Below the pieces are notes generated by a model that saw nothing but the letters and a program-made list of their open reading frames with translations, searched no databases and was not told where the DNA came from. Of a stretch of 35,628 bases of DNA, positions 15,829-25,633 are shown piece after piece (positions within the stretch are counted from its first letter, which is position 1; every line of letters begins with the position of its first letter). The position numbers were made by a program, and so were the translations under genes. The stretch is taken from positions 1-35,628 of the forward strand of contig UQZR01000025.1 of the NCBI GenBank assembly GCA_900545585.1. Reading direction: 5' to 3'. The stretch is from an uncultured Eubacteriales bacterium (GTDB lineage: Bacteria > Bacillota > Clostridia > Oscillospirales > Oscillospiraceae).

Positions 15829-18800
15829 TTACTTACCGGACTTCTTCCGGCGGCGCAGGCCCGCAGCACCGCTGAGGCTCAGCACAGCCGCGGCCGCATA
15901 GGCGGCGATACCGGCGTCGAAGGTCTTGGGCGACTGGGCCGCGCCGTCGGCGCCGTTATTGGTGCCGTTGGCGCCGTTATTGGTGCCGTTGCCCTTGTGG
16001 TTGTGCCACTTATCGTCCGGCGCAGGCACAGGCGGCTTGACGGGATCGTCCGGCGTAGGCACAGGCGGCTTGGGACCGTCATCGTCGTCGCTCTTAACGT
16101 CCTTCCACAGCGGCGTCACGCTGACATCGTGCTCCACCACGTAGGTGGTGCCGGCCTCGTAGGCCACGCCGTCGATGATCCACTTGTCGAACGTCTTCTT
16201 GGCGGGAGCCCGGAAGCCCATGCTGTCCCAGTCGGAGCGCAGGGTGTAGTTCTTACCGCCCTCGGCACGATCCATAGCCAGAGTGCCGCCCACCTCGGTA
16301 TCGTAGCTGACGGAGTAGTACACCGTCACGGTACCCTCGGCCTCGGTCTCGATAGTACCGGCATAGCCCTTCGCCGTGATGCGCACGGAGATGGTCTTGC
16401 CGATGTCCTCGCCGGTCAGCTCGTAGGCAGCCTCATCGGCGCCCTCGATGGGCTGGCCGTTCCGCAGCCACTGGTAGCGCAGGTCAGCGTTGGGCATGCC
16501 GCTGGTCTCGGCAGTCAGGGTCTCGCCGCGCTCCAGCTTGCCGTTGATGGCCACCGTGCCGGTGATATCCGGCAGAGTGCGCTGGTAGCCGCAGGTATCG
16601 CAGGTGGTATCATCCGCATCGGTGTAGTCGTGCTCGGCCTTGTCCTTGGTATAGCCGCAGCCGTCCACCGTGCAGGTGTGCCAGTGATACGTGTCGTCGC
16701 TGTCCCAATCCTCGGTCCAGACGTGGGGCTGCACCTCGTACTGGGCATAGTAGGTGACGTTGCCGGTCACGGTCTCGGCCACATCCTCCACCGCACCGTT
16801 GGGCGTGGTGCTCCAGCCCAGGAACACGTAGCTGTTGTCCTCGTCCGTCTCCTTGTCCGCGCCGGGCGCCTGGATGGCGGTGCCGTAGTCCACAGTGCCA
16901 TCGGTGCAGCTGCCGGTCAGGCTGCCGCCCTGGGCGTTCCAGGCCACCGTGTACTGGTTGACGGTACGGCTGAAGATGGCGGTGATGGTGGTGTCATCCG
17001 TTACGGTGTAGGTACCGTTAGGCGTGCTCCACTTCTCGAAGGCGTAGGTGTACTGGGCGGTGTTGGCGCTGGCCACCGCGGCCACCGTCACGCCCTTGAC
17101 GGTAACGGTGCTGCCGCTGACGGTCAGATCCGCTCCCTCCGGCACACGGCTGACCGCCTGCACGGGCGTCACCATGCCGTACTCGGTCTCGTTGACGCCG
17201 AAGGACACGGTGGAGTAGTTCACGGTGCGGTCATGGCCGCAGGTCAGGCACTCTGTGCCCTCCAGACCGTCATAGACGTGGGCCTCTCTGGTGGTCATAT
17301 CCCACTCATCGCAGCCGTTCCGGCACTGCTTGACGTGATAATCGTTGTCGTAGTCCTTCCACTGGAAGTCGTGCTCCAGCTTCTGGCCCACCTCGAAGAT
17401 GGCCTCGCCGGCAGTGCCCTCACTGGAGACGCCGCAGGCACAGGACTTGTAATAGAGCGCCGGAGACAGGCAGGTAGCGTCGGCCTTGCGGTACTGCTGG
17501 CTCTCCGCCTTCTGGTCGAAGGTATGCTGGTGGACAGGCACCGTCACATTCAGAGCCGCACCGGCCTTGTGGGTGTCAGTCTCCTTGAAGCGCACCTGAT
17601 AGATGCCGCTGTTCAGACCGGACAGTGTCCCGTCGGGGCAGGTGACGTAGTTCACACCATCGGCGCTGTACTCCATGGCGGAGGTCACGCCGGTGATGGT
17701 ACCGTCGGTGCCGCCGATGGAGGAGGGCGCAGTGCCCTCCAGACCGGCAGGTGCATCCTGCGCCGCCTTCTGAATGACCAGCGTATAGGTGGCGGAGGAT
17801 TGCGCATAGTTATGGTTGCTGCTGTCCGATTCCGCGGTGATGACCACGGTACCGGCCTTGCGGATGGTGACCTCGCCGGTGGCGGCATCCACCGCCGCCA
17901 CGGTGTCATCGCTGCCGCGATAGACCACGGGGCCCTTGGCGCCGCTGACAGTCTGGGTATAGCTGGTGCTGGCGGGATCGTAGGTCAGCTCCACCCTCGC
18001 CTCCGCGAAGGACAGCTCCTGGCCCATGGGTACGATCGTCAAATCGGCCAGCGCCAGCTCCGCCGCGGCGAAGTTGCTGCTGCCGGAGACGCACAGCTTC
18101 ACCGTGTAGGTACCGGCATTGGTGGGCTCTTCCACCGCGATGCCGTCGGCATTCGTGCAGACCACGGTCAGCGTGATATCCTGCACGGGATAGCTGTCGC
18201 TCAGCTTTGCGGTCACTTTCTTGGCGTTTCCGTTATAGACCAGATCCTCGCTCCGGGGATAGGTCACAGCGAAGTCGCTGACCGCAGGGGTCTTCTCGCC
18301 GATGCTCCACACGATGGTCTTATCCTCGGTGGTGCCATCGTCCCACTGATAGTTGGCGGTGTTCGTCAGCTTGGCCGCGGCGGTGTACTCACCGGCGTTG
18401 ACCGCCTTTGCCTTGCCCTCCAGCGTGTAGCCCTCACCGGCGGCCACGCCGGTCTTGGTCTCGCCGTTGTAGATGAGGCCGGTGGCGGCCGCGGGGGCCT
18501 TCACCTTCATGGGCTGGATCTTCCACTGGATGGTCTTGTCGGTCTCGGTGCCGTCGGGCCACACATACCCCTCGTTCAGGCGCAGGGTGATGGTGTACTC
18601 GCCCACGTCCGTGGCCTTGTCCTCACCGGACACGGTGTAGTAGGTGTCCGCGCCCTCGGGCACGGTGAGCACCGTCTGCTCCTCGCCGCTGTAGGTCAGG
18701 GTGGTCTCGGCGGCCACCACGGGCATCAGGTCTGCGGGCACCGCCTGCACCAGCAGGATGGTGTCGTGGGCCTCGTTCCACGCGAAGATGCTGCCGTTGT

Positions 18801-21800
18801 TGGTGGTGATCCTGGCCAGCACCTCCGGCGGCAGGGTCTCGTAGGTCACGCCGCTGAAGTAATCCTTACCCTCGCGGCCCTCGGCCTCCACCACCTGGAT
18901 CTCCGCGTTCTCGGTCAGGCCGCTGACGCAGATCTTCGCCACACTGCCGTTCTTTGTATCAGTTACCAGGTACAGATTATCGTCCGTATCGTCGGTCAGG
19001 GTGTTGCCGGTGATGCTGACGCTGCCGCCCAGCGTAAGTGCTGTGTCATTTGGGTTGTGCGAAGTGAGCACGCCGCCGCCCTGCTCACCGGCGGTGTTGC
19101 CGGTGATGCCGCCGTTGAGCAGCTTGGTCCATCTGTCCGTGTACCAGTCTCCCTCACTGTAGCTGTACAGACCGCCGCCGAATCTGGCTGCGCTGTTGTA
19201 GGCAATGGCGTCGCTGCGCAGGCTGTTCATGGTGAACTGGCCGAGGTTGGCCACACCGCCGCCTCCGGCGCTGCTCTTGCCGCTGACATCTTCAAGATCC
19301 GAATTAGGATAATAGTTGCCACCTTGCATCAAATTGCCCGTATTGGTGGACTTATTGTACTGGATGGCTGCATTTCCGTACAGGCCGAAGCTGCCGCTGC
19401 TGCGGGGCTCCACGGCCACACCCGCGCCATAGCTGGTGGTAAAGCCGGTGATGGTGCCGTTATACAGGTTGACGTACCCCCAGCTTACCTGCAGGCCGCG
19501 CTGGGCGGTCAGGGCGCTGTTGCCCCGCAGGCCGCCGGGCGTCGCCGCACAGTCGGTCAGGTTGGCCGAGGCGCCGCTGCAGACGCGCAGCAGGGAGGTA
19601 CTGGTGTTGCTGTCAGCGCTGGTGACGGTATGGCCGTTGAAGCAGAGGTTCAGCGTCACGTCCTCGTTGTTGGCCTCCCACTTCTCCTCCAGCGTCACGT
19701 CCTTGCTCAGGTACCAGTTGCCGGTGCGGGGCAGCCAGTTGGTGGCTTTGACACGGATGCCGGATGCGAACGTCCTGGAGCCGTAGTCCTTCTGGGCCTC
19801 GTAGTCCGTCCACTCCTTGAAGTCGATCTCGCCGCCGCACTCGCCGGAGTGGCCCGCCACGGAGATGTCATGGCTGGCGCTGTCCAGATTGCAGAGGGTA
19901 TGCTTGTGGTAAATGGTCAGGTGGATATAGGTGGCGCCGCCGCTGTTGGCGCCCAGCTCCATCTGGCCGTTGTTGTCGTCGTCCAGCGTGAAGCGGGGTA
20001 TATCGTTCACCATCGCACCGGTGTTATAGTGGTTGCTCTTGCTATTGATGGTCGCAACATCTTTGTCATTCGCCGGCTCCAGCACCGTCACGCCAATCTT
20101 GCTTCCGGTGCTCAGCAGCGTTGTGCTGGTGCCATACTCTCTGTCCAGCACAATGCACTGGGTGGTGGCCAGGTTGTTGGCCGCACCGTTTACGGTGTTG
20201 CCGGTCACAGTGATCCTGGAACCTCTGGTGGGATACAGTGTGATCTTCTTGTCGCGGGTATCATAGACGCTGTCATCTGCTTTGGCGGTGTTATAGATGC
20301 CGCCGCCCTGCGTACCGGCGGTGTTGCCGGTGATGCTGCCGCCGTACAGGGTCACGTAGGCAACATTGTCATAGACACCGCCGCCGTAGGTAGCCGCGGA
20401 GTTGCCGGCGATGCTGCCGCCGTACATCTCGAAGCTGCCGTTCTTCTGGACCGCCACGCCGCCGCCAACGTCATCGGAGTGGTTGCCGCTGATGGCGCCG
20501 CCGTACATCTTGAAGGTGGCGCTCTTCTGGACCGCCACGCCGCTGCCAAAGCCCTTGATGGTGCCGTCGTACAGGTTAAACGTGCCGTAGGATTCCACCT
20601 TCACGCCCGCGCGCTTGCTGGCCGCCGTGCTGCCGCCGTTGATGACGCCGCTGCCCTGGCAGTCCACGATGTTCAGGATGTGGCTTCTGGTCACGTAATA
20701 AGTATAGTCCGCGCCGTCCTTCACGGTGATGGTGTGGCCGTTCAGGCACAGCGTCACGTCCTCATTCAGAACGGTGCCGCTGCTGACGGTCACATCGTTC
20801 ATCAGTCTCCACGCGCCCGCCGTGGTGGGCAGGCTGTCGGTGGAGGTCCATTTCTCATAGATAGCCTCGGTCTCATCGTTGCCGTTGGGGTCCTCTGTGC
20901 CGTCCGGCTTGTGGATATGGCCCGGGGACACCAGATACCGGCTGTTCTCCACCGTGTAGAAGTTGTTGCCGGTCTGGGTAACGCGGTCGGCGGACAGGCT
21001 GCCGATATCGATCTTGGCGCTGTCGCTGAGGCGTCTGATGATGCTGATGTTGGCGCTGTCGTTGGCGAACGCGATGCTGCTGGCGCTATTGTTGTTCCAG
21101 ATCTGCACGTTCTTGCCCAGCTTCAGGGTGCCGCCGTCGTCCACATAGATGGCACTGCCCTGACCGCCGGTGATCACGCTGTTGCCCATGATGTCGCCGC
21201 CGGTCATGGTGAACGTACCGCTGGTGCCCACATACACGCCGCCGCCGTACCGGACGCCCACGTTGCTGCCCACGCTGCTCGCGCGGCCGTTATTGCGGAT
21301 GCTGCCGCCGTACATGTTGAAGGTGCCATTGTTCAGAACGCCGCCGCCGTGCTCCACAACGACGCCGACGCCGCTCTGGTCGCCGTTGCGGTAGATATGG
21401 CCCGCGTACATGTTGAACGTGCCGTTGTTGTACACACCGCCGCCATCCGTGCCGACACAGCCGACGATGGCGCCCATATACAGGTTGAACGTGCCGTCAT
21501 TGCGGACGCCGTTGCCCCGATACGTCTCGGCGTTGGCCGGCATCAGTGCGCTGGCGTTGTGGTACTCGCTCCATTCGCTGCTGCAGTCGGTCAGGCTGAA
21601 CGTCACGCCGGAGTCCACCGTGATGATATCAAAGCTGCCGCCCGCGATGATGCTGTGGCCGTTGGTACACAGCACGGTGCCCTTCTTGGGCTTCCACGTC
21701 TCGCTGAGGGTCACGTCCTTGGTCAGATGATAGTAGCCCGCCTCGGTGGGCAGGGAATCCTCGGACTCCCAGGGCGTGAAGGTCTGGAGGTTGGCCGCGG

Positions 21801-22923
21801 TATGGCTGCCGCTGACCGTGTGCTCCGCGCCGCAGACGCAGTGGTAGTGGGCCGGCAGCTTCTTCAGCTGCTCGTTCTCCACATACAGCACGCCCAGGTT
21901 GGGATCGTCCAGAGAGAAGCAGCCCAGCGTCTCGTCCGTCACCCTGCCCTGCACGATGCCGTCCGCCCAGCTGTTCAGGGCGATCTTTGCCGCGCTCTGG
22001 AGGCCGCTGACGTGAATGGGATAGCTCTCGGGATCCAGCATGCACACGTTGCTGCGCGGCTGGGTGCCGGGTGCGCCGTCCTTATAGTTATAGTAGACCT
22101 TGGCGGTGCCGCCGATGTTCAGAATACCGCTGCCGGTGGCGATGCCGCCATAGGCCGTACCGACGTTATTGAAGATGGAACCGCCGGTCATGTTGAAGGT
22201 ACCGTTGTTCAGAACGCCGCCCGCATAGCCCTTGTTGTCGCGGATCTGGCCGCCGGTCATGTTGAACGTGCCGCCCTTATTGATCACGATGGTGGCCTGC
22301 TTGTCGCCGGTGCTCTTGTTATACTCGATGGAAGCGCCGTCGCACAGATTCAGCGTAGCCCGATCGCCCACCGTGATAGCGGCCTTCGCGCAGTCGATGC
22401 CGGTGAGGGTCACGTTGCTGAGCGTCAGGTTGTTGCCCCGCTTCAGAAGGATGGCGCTGTTTTTGGAACCGGCGGAATTATACACGCCGAAGCTGCCCCG
22501 CTTGGAGGCGTCCTCCGTGCAGTCCATCAGTGTCACACTCTGCTGGTCCGTGATATCGTTGTAGGTCGCCTCGTCCTTGCCCAGGATGCCCGCGCCGTTG
22601 ATGGTGTGGCCGTTCAGGCAGATCGTCAGGCTGTTCGTGCCGCCCCACCATGTATAGGGCGTCCAGTCCTTCGGCAGATACACATCCTTGGTCAGGCAGT
22701 ATATGCCGAGCTGGCCATAGTCCACATAGGGCAGTGAGTTGCTGGCTGTACTGTTGGGGCCGCACTGCTCACGGGCTCTCTCGTCCGTCCAGAGGATGCA
22801 CTCCACGTCGCCGTGCATATGCTTCTCCGTTGTGGACGTCGAGGCGGCCTGTACCTGTGTGGGCAGCATGCACAGCGCCGCCAGTGCCAGTGCCAGCAGA
22901 CCGCCCATCCATTTCTTCTTCAT
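15829..22923 (-). CDS. Giant secreted surface protein with beta-helix repeats and variant sorting signal
   Basis: A 2364-residue exported protein, probably a cell-wall adhesin. A signal peptide (MKKKWMGGLLALALAALCML, cleavage near TQVQA) is followed by four repeated modules to ~residue 1390, each beginning with an SLPT/LTKDVTL-type header and CLNGHTI, then beta-helix strands with NNGTFNMYGGSI-type repeats. The next part (about 1400-1870) has Ig/MBG-like strands (SYSGEEQTV, TDVGEYTITL, DGTxxDKTIxW repeated three times). After that come His/Cys-containing segments, a Listeria-Bacteroides-type repeat (NQYTVAWNAQGG) near 1990, and a low-complexity NGANGTNNGADG linker. The C-terminus is SPKTFDAG, a hydrophobic segment and RRRKKSGK, a sortase-like sorting signal with Phe where LPxTG has Gly. 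The ATG at 22923 follows AGGGAGGAATC. It is likely driven by the LytTR-controlled promoter. Confidence 0.9.
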   Translation of the reverse strand: MKKKWMGGLLALALAALCMLPTQVQAASTSTTEKHMHGDVECILWTDERAREQCGPNSTASNSLPYVDYGQLGIYCLTKDVYLPKDWTPYTWWGGTNSLTICLNGHTINGAGILGKDEATYNDITDQQSVTLMDCTEDASKRGSFGVYNSAGSKNSAILLKRGNNLTLSNVTLTGIDCAKAAITVGDRATLNLCDGASIEYNKSTGDKQATIVINKGGTFNMTGGQIRDNKGYAGGVLNNGTFNMTGGSIFNNVGTAYGGIATGSGILNIGGTAKVYYNYKDGAPGTQPRSNVCMLDPESYPIHVSGLQSAAKIALNSWADGIVQGRVTDETLGCFSLDDPNLGVLYVENEQLKKLPAHYHCVCGAEHTVSGSHTAANLQTFTPWESEDSLPTEAGYYHLTKDVTLSETWKPKKGTVLCTNGHSIIAGGSFDIITVDSGVTFSLTDCSSEWSEYHNASALMPANAETYRGNGVRNDGTFNLYMGAIVGCVGTDGGGVYNNGTFNMYAGHIYRNGDQSGVGVVVEHGGGVLNNGTFNMYGGSIRNNGRASSVGSNVGVRYGGGVYVGTSGTFTMTGGDIMGNSVITGGQGSAIYVDDGGTLKLGKNVQIWNNNSASSIAFANDSANISIIRRLSDSAKIDIGSLSADRVTQTGNNFYTVENSRYLVSPGHIHKPDGTEDPNGNDETEAIYEKWTSTDSLPTTAGAWRLMNDVTVSSGTVLNEDVTLCLNGHTITVKDGADYTYYVTRSHILNIVDCQGSGVINGGSTAASKRAGVKVESYGTFNLYDGTIKGFGSGVAVQKSATFKMYGGAISGNHSDDVGGGVAVQKNGSFEMYGGSIAGNSAATYGGGVYDNVAYVTLYGGSITGNTAGTQGGGIYNTAKADDSVYDTRDKKITLYPTRGSRITVTGNTVNGAANNLATTQCIVLDREYGTSTTLLSTGSKIGVTVLEPANDKDVATINSKSNHYNTGAMVNDIPRFTLDDDNNGQMELGANSGGATYIHLTIYHKHTLCNLDSASHDISVAGHSGECGGEIDFKEWTDYEAQKDYGSRTFASGIRVKATNWLPRTGNWYLSKDVTLEEKWEANNEDVTLNLCFNGHTVTSADSNTSTSLLRVCSGASANLTDCAATPGGLRGNSALTAQRGLQVSWGYVNLYNGTITGFTTSYGAGVAVEPRSSGSFGLYGNAAIQYNKSTNTGNLMQGGNYYPNSDLEDVSGKSSAGGGGVANLGQFTMNSLRSDAIAYNSAARFGGGLYSYSEGDWYTDRWTKLLNGGITGNTAGEQGGGVLTSHNPNDTALTLGGSVSITGNTLTDDTDDNLYLVTDTKNGSVAKICVSGLTENAEIQVVEAEGREGKDYFSGVTYETLPPEVLARITTNNGSIFAWNEAHDTILLVQAVPADLMPVVAAETTLTYSGEEQTVLTVPEGADTYYTVSGEDKATDVGEYTITLRLNEGYVWPDGTETDKTIQWKIQPMKVKAPAAATGLIYNGETKTGVAAGEGYTLEGKAKAVNAGEYTAAAKLTNTANYQWDDGTTEDKTIVWSIGEKTPAVSDFAVTYPRSEDLVYNGNAKKVTAKLSDSYPVQDITLTVVCTNADGIAVEEPTNAGTYTVKLCVSGSSNFAAAELALADLTIVPMGQELSFAEARVELTYDPASTSYTQTVSGAKGPVVYRGSDDTVAAVDAATGEVTIRKAGTVVITAESDSSNHNYAQSSATYTLVIQKAAQDAPAGLEGTAPSSIGGTDGTITGVTSAMEYSADGVNYVTCPDGTLSGLNSGIYQVRFKETDTHKAGAALNVTVPVHQHTFDQKAESQQYRKADATCLSPALYYKSCACGVSSEGTAGEAIFEVGQKLEHDFQWKDYDNDYHVKQCRNGCDEWDMTTREAHVYDGLEGTECLTCGHDRTVNYSTVSFGVNETEYGMVTPVQAVSRVPEGADLTVSGSTVTVKGVTVAAVASANTAQYTYAFEKWSTPNGTYTVTDDTTITAIFSRTVNQYTVAWNAQGGSLTGSCTDGTVDYGTAIQAPGADKETDEDNSYVFLGWSTTPNGAVEDVAETVTGNVTYYAQYEVQPHVWTEDWDSDDTYHWHTCTVDGCGYTKDKAEHDYTDADDTTCDTCGYQRTLPDITGTVAINGKLERGETLTAETSGMPNADLRYQWLRNGQPIEGADEAAYELTGEDIGKTISVRITAKGYAGTIETEAEGTVTVYYSVSYDTEVGGTLAMDRAEGGKNYTLRSDWDSMGFRAPAKKTFDKWIIDGVAYEAGTTYVVEHDVSVTPLWKDVKSDDDDGPKPPVPTPDDPVKPPVPAPDDKWHNHKGNGTNNGANGTNNGADGAAQSPKTFDAGIAAYAAAAVLSLSGAAGLRRRKKSGK
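18760..22720 (-). repeat. Four tandem beta-helix modules of the giant protein
   Basis: Headers resembling LTKDVTLxxxW...LCxNGHTI begin near residues 70, 390, 700 and 1060 of the protein (about 22715, 21750, 20825 and 19730). Between them are short repeats of the form GTFNMYGGSIxxN, with glycine-rich and asparagine-rich turns. Module spacing of roughly 310-360 residues indicates duplication at the protein level. DNA identity between modules is low enough that only the protein pattern is obvious. Confidence 0.8.
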
Positions 22924-23017
22924 CCGTCGATTCCTCCCTGTTGTGATTGCAGATTCTCTCATCGCTCCCCGCGGGTCTGCGCCCGCAGTGCGTTATATAC
23001 GTATTGCTCCCGCCGCG

Positions 23018-23362
23018 TCACTCGGCGTGGGATCCCCCGTCCATGGGGCCGGGCTCCGGCTCCTCCGGCACTCTGCGGAACCCCATGATGCGGGCCGGGA
23101 TGTAGACCCACGGCCGGTGCAGCGCGTGGTTGTAGTTGTCCACCGCCTGACGGTAGATGCTCTCGCTGCGGTACAGCACGGCGGCTGCCTCCCGATCGGC
23201 GGGGGTCTGCGCCAGACGGCGGCGGAAGGCGGTGACTTGGCTGGCTGCGCTGTCCACGATGCTCTGCCGGCCGGTCAGCATACGCCGCACCTCCCAGGAC
23301 CAGAGCGCCACGAAAGCAGCCGCGCAGACGGCGGCGATCAGCCACGCGATCCACGGTGTCAT
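23018..23362 (-). CDS. Small membrane protein, LemA-like C-terminus
   Basis: A 114-residue protein with one N-terminal membrane segment (WIAWLIAAVCAAAFVALW) and a cytosolic or external helical part. VDSAASQVTAFRRRL and the ending YRQAVDNYNHALHRPWVYIPARIMGFRRV resemble the core of LemA-type proteins (YNxAV..., P...I..GF). The ATG has a strong AAAGGGGGG ribosome site. The next gene on the same strand, the giant surface protein, starts 94 bases further, so the two probably share the promoter at ~23401. A role in surface-protein export or anchoring is possible from context only. Confidence 0.7.
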   Translation of the reverse strand: MTPWIAWLIAAVCAAAFVALWSWEVRRMLTGRQSIVDSAASQVTAFRRRLAQTPADREAAAVLYRSESIYRQAVDNYNHALHRPWVYIPARIMGFRRVPEEPEPGPMDGGSHAE

Positions 23363-23400
23363 GTCCCATCGCCCCCCTTTCTCCAGCTTTCAGCATGGTC

Positions 23401-23406
23401 AGTTTA
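23401..23406 (-). promoter_or_regulatory. -10 box of the surface-protein operon
   Basis: On the minus strand TAAACT lies 34 bases downstream of the LytTR-type repeats, with no convincing -35, which is typical of an activated promoter. Confidence 0.55.
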
Positions 23407-23440
23407 CCAGCTTTTTCCGGCGGCAGGAGGCCGCGCCCTT

Positions 23441-23470
23441 GAAATGTATATTTTTTCGACACGAAATGTC
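23441..23470. promoter_or_regulatory. Predicted LytTR binding site, copy 1
   Basis: Two direct repeats GAAATGT (23441-23447 and 23463-23469) start 22 bp apart, about two helical turns, the spacing typical of LytTR-domain targets. The 30-bp element is 27/30 identical to the copy at 29257-29286. On the minus strand it ends 34 bases upstream of the -10 TAAACT (23401-23406) of the surface-protein operon. On the plus strand it ends 34 bases upstream of TAGAAT (23505-23510) of the response-regulator gene, so it could serve both divergent promoters. Confidence 0.75.
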
Positions 23471-23504
23471 AGAACATGACTTTTCAAACCACCCCTCCCT
23501 GTGG

Positions 23505-23510
23505 TAGAAT
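23505..23510 (+). promoter_or_regulatory. -10 box of the response-regulator gene
   Basis: TAGAAT lies 32 bases upstream of the GTG start at 23543, with a TTTCAA-like -35 at 23482-23487 (17-base spacer), a weak but plausible promoter next to the LytTR-type site. Confidence 0.5.
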
Positions 23511-23542
23511 CGTAGGCGATCATTCAAACGGAGGTGTTTGCG

Positions 23543-24265
23543 GTGTATATAGCGGTCTGCGATGATCAGGCGGAGGAGCTGTCCGCCCTGACGGCACTGC
23601 TGGACCAATGGCAGGCAGAGCGGCATTTCCCCCTGCGGTATCACACGTTCCGCAGCGCCGCCGGCATGCTGGACGTGGCCCAGCGCGAGCGGTTCAGCCT
23701 GTACCTGCTGGATGTGATGATGCCCGGCATCGACGGCATGGACGCCGCCCGCGAGATACGCACCTTTGACGATGCCGCCGATATCGTGTTCCTCACGTCC
23801 TCCCCGGGCTTCGCCTACGAGAGCTACGGTGTGCGGGCGCTGGAGTATCTGCTCAAGCCCATCAGCGGCGGCCTGCTGTTCCCCGTACTGGACAAGCTGA
23901 TGCTGCGGGAGCAGCGTCCGCAGGACGGCCTGACCCTGAAGGCGGGTGCCACGCTGGTGCGGGTGCCGTTTTCCCGGCTGTCCTATGTGGAGGTCAACGG
24001 AAAGCATCTCTACTTCCACCTGGCCGACGGCACGGTGCGGGAGGTGGCGGGTTCTCTGAAGGACTACGAGCCGCTGCTGCTGGTGCGGCCGGAGTTCATG
24101 CGCATCCACCGGTCCTACATTGTGAACATGCTCCAGATCGATGAGCTGTCCCCCGCCGGTGTCCATACGTTTTCCGGCATGAACCTGCCGGTGTCGCGGC
24201 TGCTGTACCCCCAGCTGCAAAAGGACTATATGAAGCTGCTGTTTGCGGAGAGGGAGGAGCTGTGA
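23543..24265 (+). CDS. LytTR-family response regulator
   Basis: A 240-residue two-component response regulator. The receiver domain (1-~120) has acidic Asp7/Asp8, phospho-acceptor Asp57 in LLDVMMPGIDG, and Lys105 in EYLLKPI. The LytTR DNA-binding domain spans ~135-235 (SRLSYVEVNGKHLYFHLADG, FMRIHRSYIVNMLQID). The best start is the GTG at 23543, eight bases after GGAGG; an in-frame GTG at 23534 overlaps the ribosome site. Its stop overlaps the start of the histidine kinase by four bases (GTGA), so both are translationally coupled. The 22-bp-spaced direct repeats at 23441 and 29257 are its probable targets. Confidence 0.95.
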   Translation: MYIAVCDDQAEELSALTALLDQWQAERHFPLRYHTFRSAAGMLDVAQRERFSLYLLDVMMPGIDGMDAAREIRTFDDAADIVFLTSSPGFAYESYGVRALEYLLKPISGGLLFPVLDKLMLREQRPQDGLTLKAGATLVRVPFSRLSYVEVNGKHLYFHLADGTVREVAGSLKDYEPLLLVRPEFMRIHRSYIVNMLQIDELSPAGVHTFSGMNLPVSRLLYPQLQKDYMKLLFAEREEL

Positions 24266-25572
24266 CCGTATCCGACATGAATATCGCGTCCCTGCTGGAC
24301 GTGTTCGATTACGCTCTGGTGCTGATCTACGGGCTGGCACTTGATGTGTTCATCTCCGGCGGCTGCGATACCCCCCGCCAGAAGCGTCTGATCGCGTACC
24401 TGTGCCCCTGCTTTCTGGTGGTCCAGCTCTTGGGCTGGCTGGCGCTGGGCGAGCTGGCTGTCAAGCAGATCTACCCCCTGATCGTCCATCTGCCGCTGGT
24501 GCTGATTTTGGTGCTGGCGCTGAAAAAGCCCTGGGGCATCGCCATCGTCAGCACCGCCACCGCCTATCTCTGCTGCCAGCCGCCCCGCTGGGGCAGCATG
24601 GCCGTGGAGGCCCTGACCCACAGCGCCGTGGCCGGCAATCTGGTGTATATCGTGCTGCTGAGCGGGTCGTTCTACCTGTTCCGCCGGTACTTCGTGGCCG
24701 CGGCCTACGGCGCCATGACCAGCTCCCCCACCGCCCTGCTGCTGTTCGGGAGCCTGCCCTGCAGCTATTACATTTTTGACTACGCCACCACCATCTACTC
24801 CGATGCGCTGTATTCCGGCATTCAGGCCCTCAACGAGTTCCTGCCCACGGTGCTGGTGGTGTTCTACGTCCTGTTCCTGCCCGCCTTCCACGTCCAGAGT
24901 CAGAAGCGCTCCAGCGCCGAGATGCAGCGCTCCCTGCTGGAGGTAGAGCTGAAGCAGTCCCAGCAGGAGATGGACTCCCTGCGCCAGTCGGAGATGCAGA
25001 CGGCGGTGTACCAGCACGACATGCGCCACCACCTGAACATGATCAGCGGCCTTCTGGCCTCCGGCAGCCCCCAGCAGGCACAGGAGTACATCCAAAAGGT
25101 CCAGTCCGACGTGGAGTCCATCACCTCCCGCCGCTTCTGCGAGAACGAGACGGTGAATCTGCTGTGCTCCTCCTTCGTCCAGAAGGCGGAAAAATCCGGC
25201 GTTACTCTGAACGTGGACGCGCGGGTCCCCGCCCACCTGCCCATCAGCGACACGGAGCTGTGCTCCCTGCTGTCCAACGCGCTGGAAAATGCCCTGCGCG
25301 CCGCGTCCACGCTGCGGCCGGAGTTCCGCCGGACGGTAGACCTCTACTGCGGCATCCGCCTGAACAAACTGCTCATCGAGGTGCGCAATCCCTACGACAC
25401 GCCGCCGGTGATGCGGGATGGCGTACCGGTATCCGATGCGGCAGGCCACGGCTTCGGCTGCCGCAGCATTCAGGCCATTGCCCAGCAGCGCGGCGGTCTG
25501 TGCCAGTTCCTGGCGGAGCGGGGCACATTCCTGCTGCGCGTGATGCTGCCGGCAAAGGGCGTCGCCAAGTAA
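24262..25572 (+). CDS. Sensor histidine kinase, GHKL (AgrC/LytS-like) type
   Basis: A 436-residue membrane histidine kinase, cognate partner of the LytTR regulator just upstream. The N-terminal ~210 residues contain about six hydrophobic segments and no recognised sensor domain. Residues ~215-245 form a coiled coil, followed by the phospho-acceptor His252 in YQHDMRHHLN. The GHKL ATPase part shows the N-box LLSNALENAL and a glycine box GHGFGCRSI. No AgrB/AgrD or peptide gene is adjacent, so the signal is unknown. It starts with GTG overlapping the regulator stop, and ends in a strong terminator. Confidence 0.94.
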   Translation: MTVSDMNIASLLDVFDYALVLIYGLALDVFISGGCDTPRQKRLIAYLCPCFLVVQLLGWLALGELAVKQIYPLIVHLPLVLILVLALKKPWGIAIVSTATAYLCCQPPRWGSMAVEALTHSAVAGNLVYIVLLSGSFYLFRRYFVAAAYGAMTSSPTALLLFGSLPCSYYIFDYATTIYSDALYSGIQALNEFLPTVLVVFYVLFLPAFHVQSQKRSSAEMQRSLLEVELKQSQQEMDSLRQSEMQTAVYQHDMRHHLNMISGLLASGSPQQAQEYIQKVQSDVESITSRRFCENETVNLLCSSFVQKAEKSGVTLNVDARVPAHLPISDTELCSLLSNALENALRAASTLRPEFRRTVDLYCGIRLNKLLIEVRNPYDTPPVMRDGVPVSDAAGHGFGCRSIQAIAQQRGGLCQFLAERGTFLLRVMLPAKGVAK

Positions 25573-25585
25573 ACCTGCGTCCAGT

Positions 25586-25623
25586 AAAAAAGGACCTGCA
25601 CCTCGCGGTGCAGGTCCTTTTTT
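25586..25623. terminator. Bidirectional terminator behind the kinase gene
   Basis: A perfect 17-bp stem (25586-25602 with 25607-25623), loop TCGC, with A- and T-runs on both ends. It serves both the kinase gene and the convergent lipoprotein gene. Confidence 0.9.
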
Positions 25624-25633
25624 ATTGGTTTGT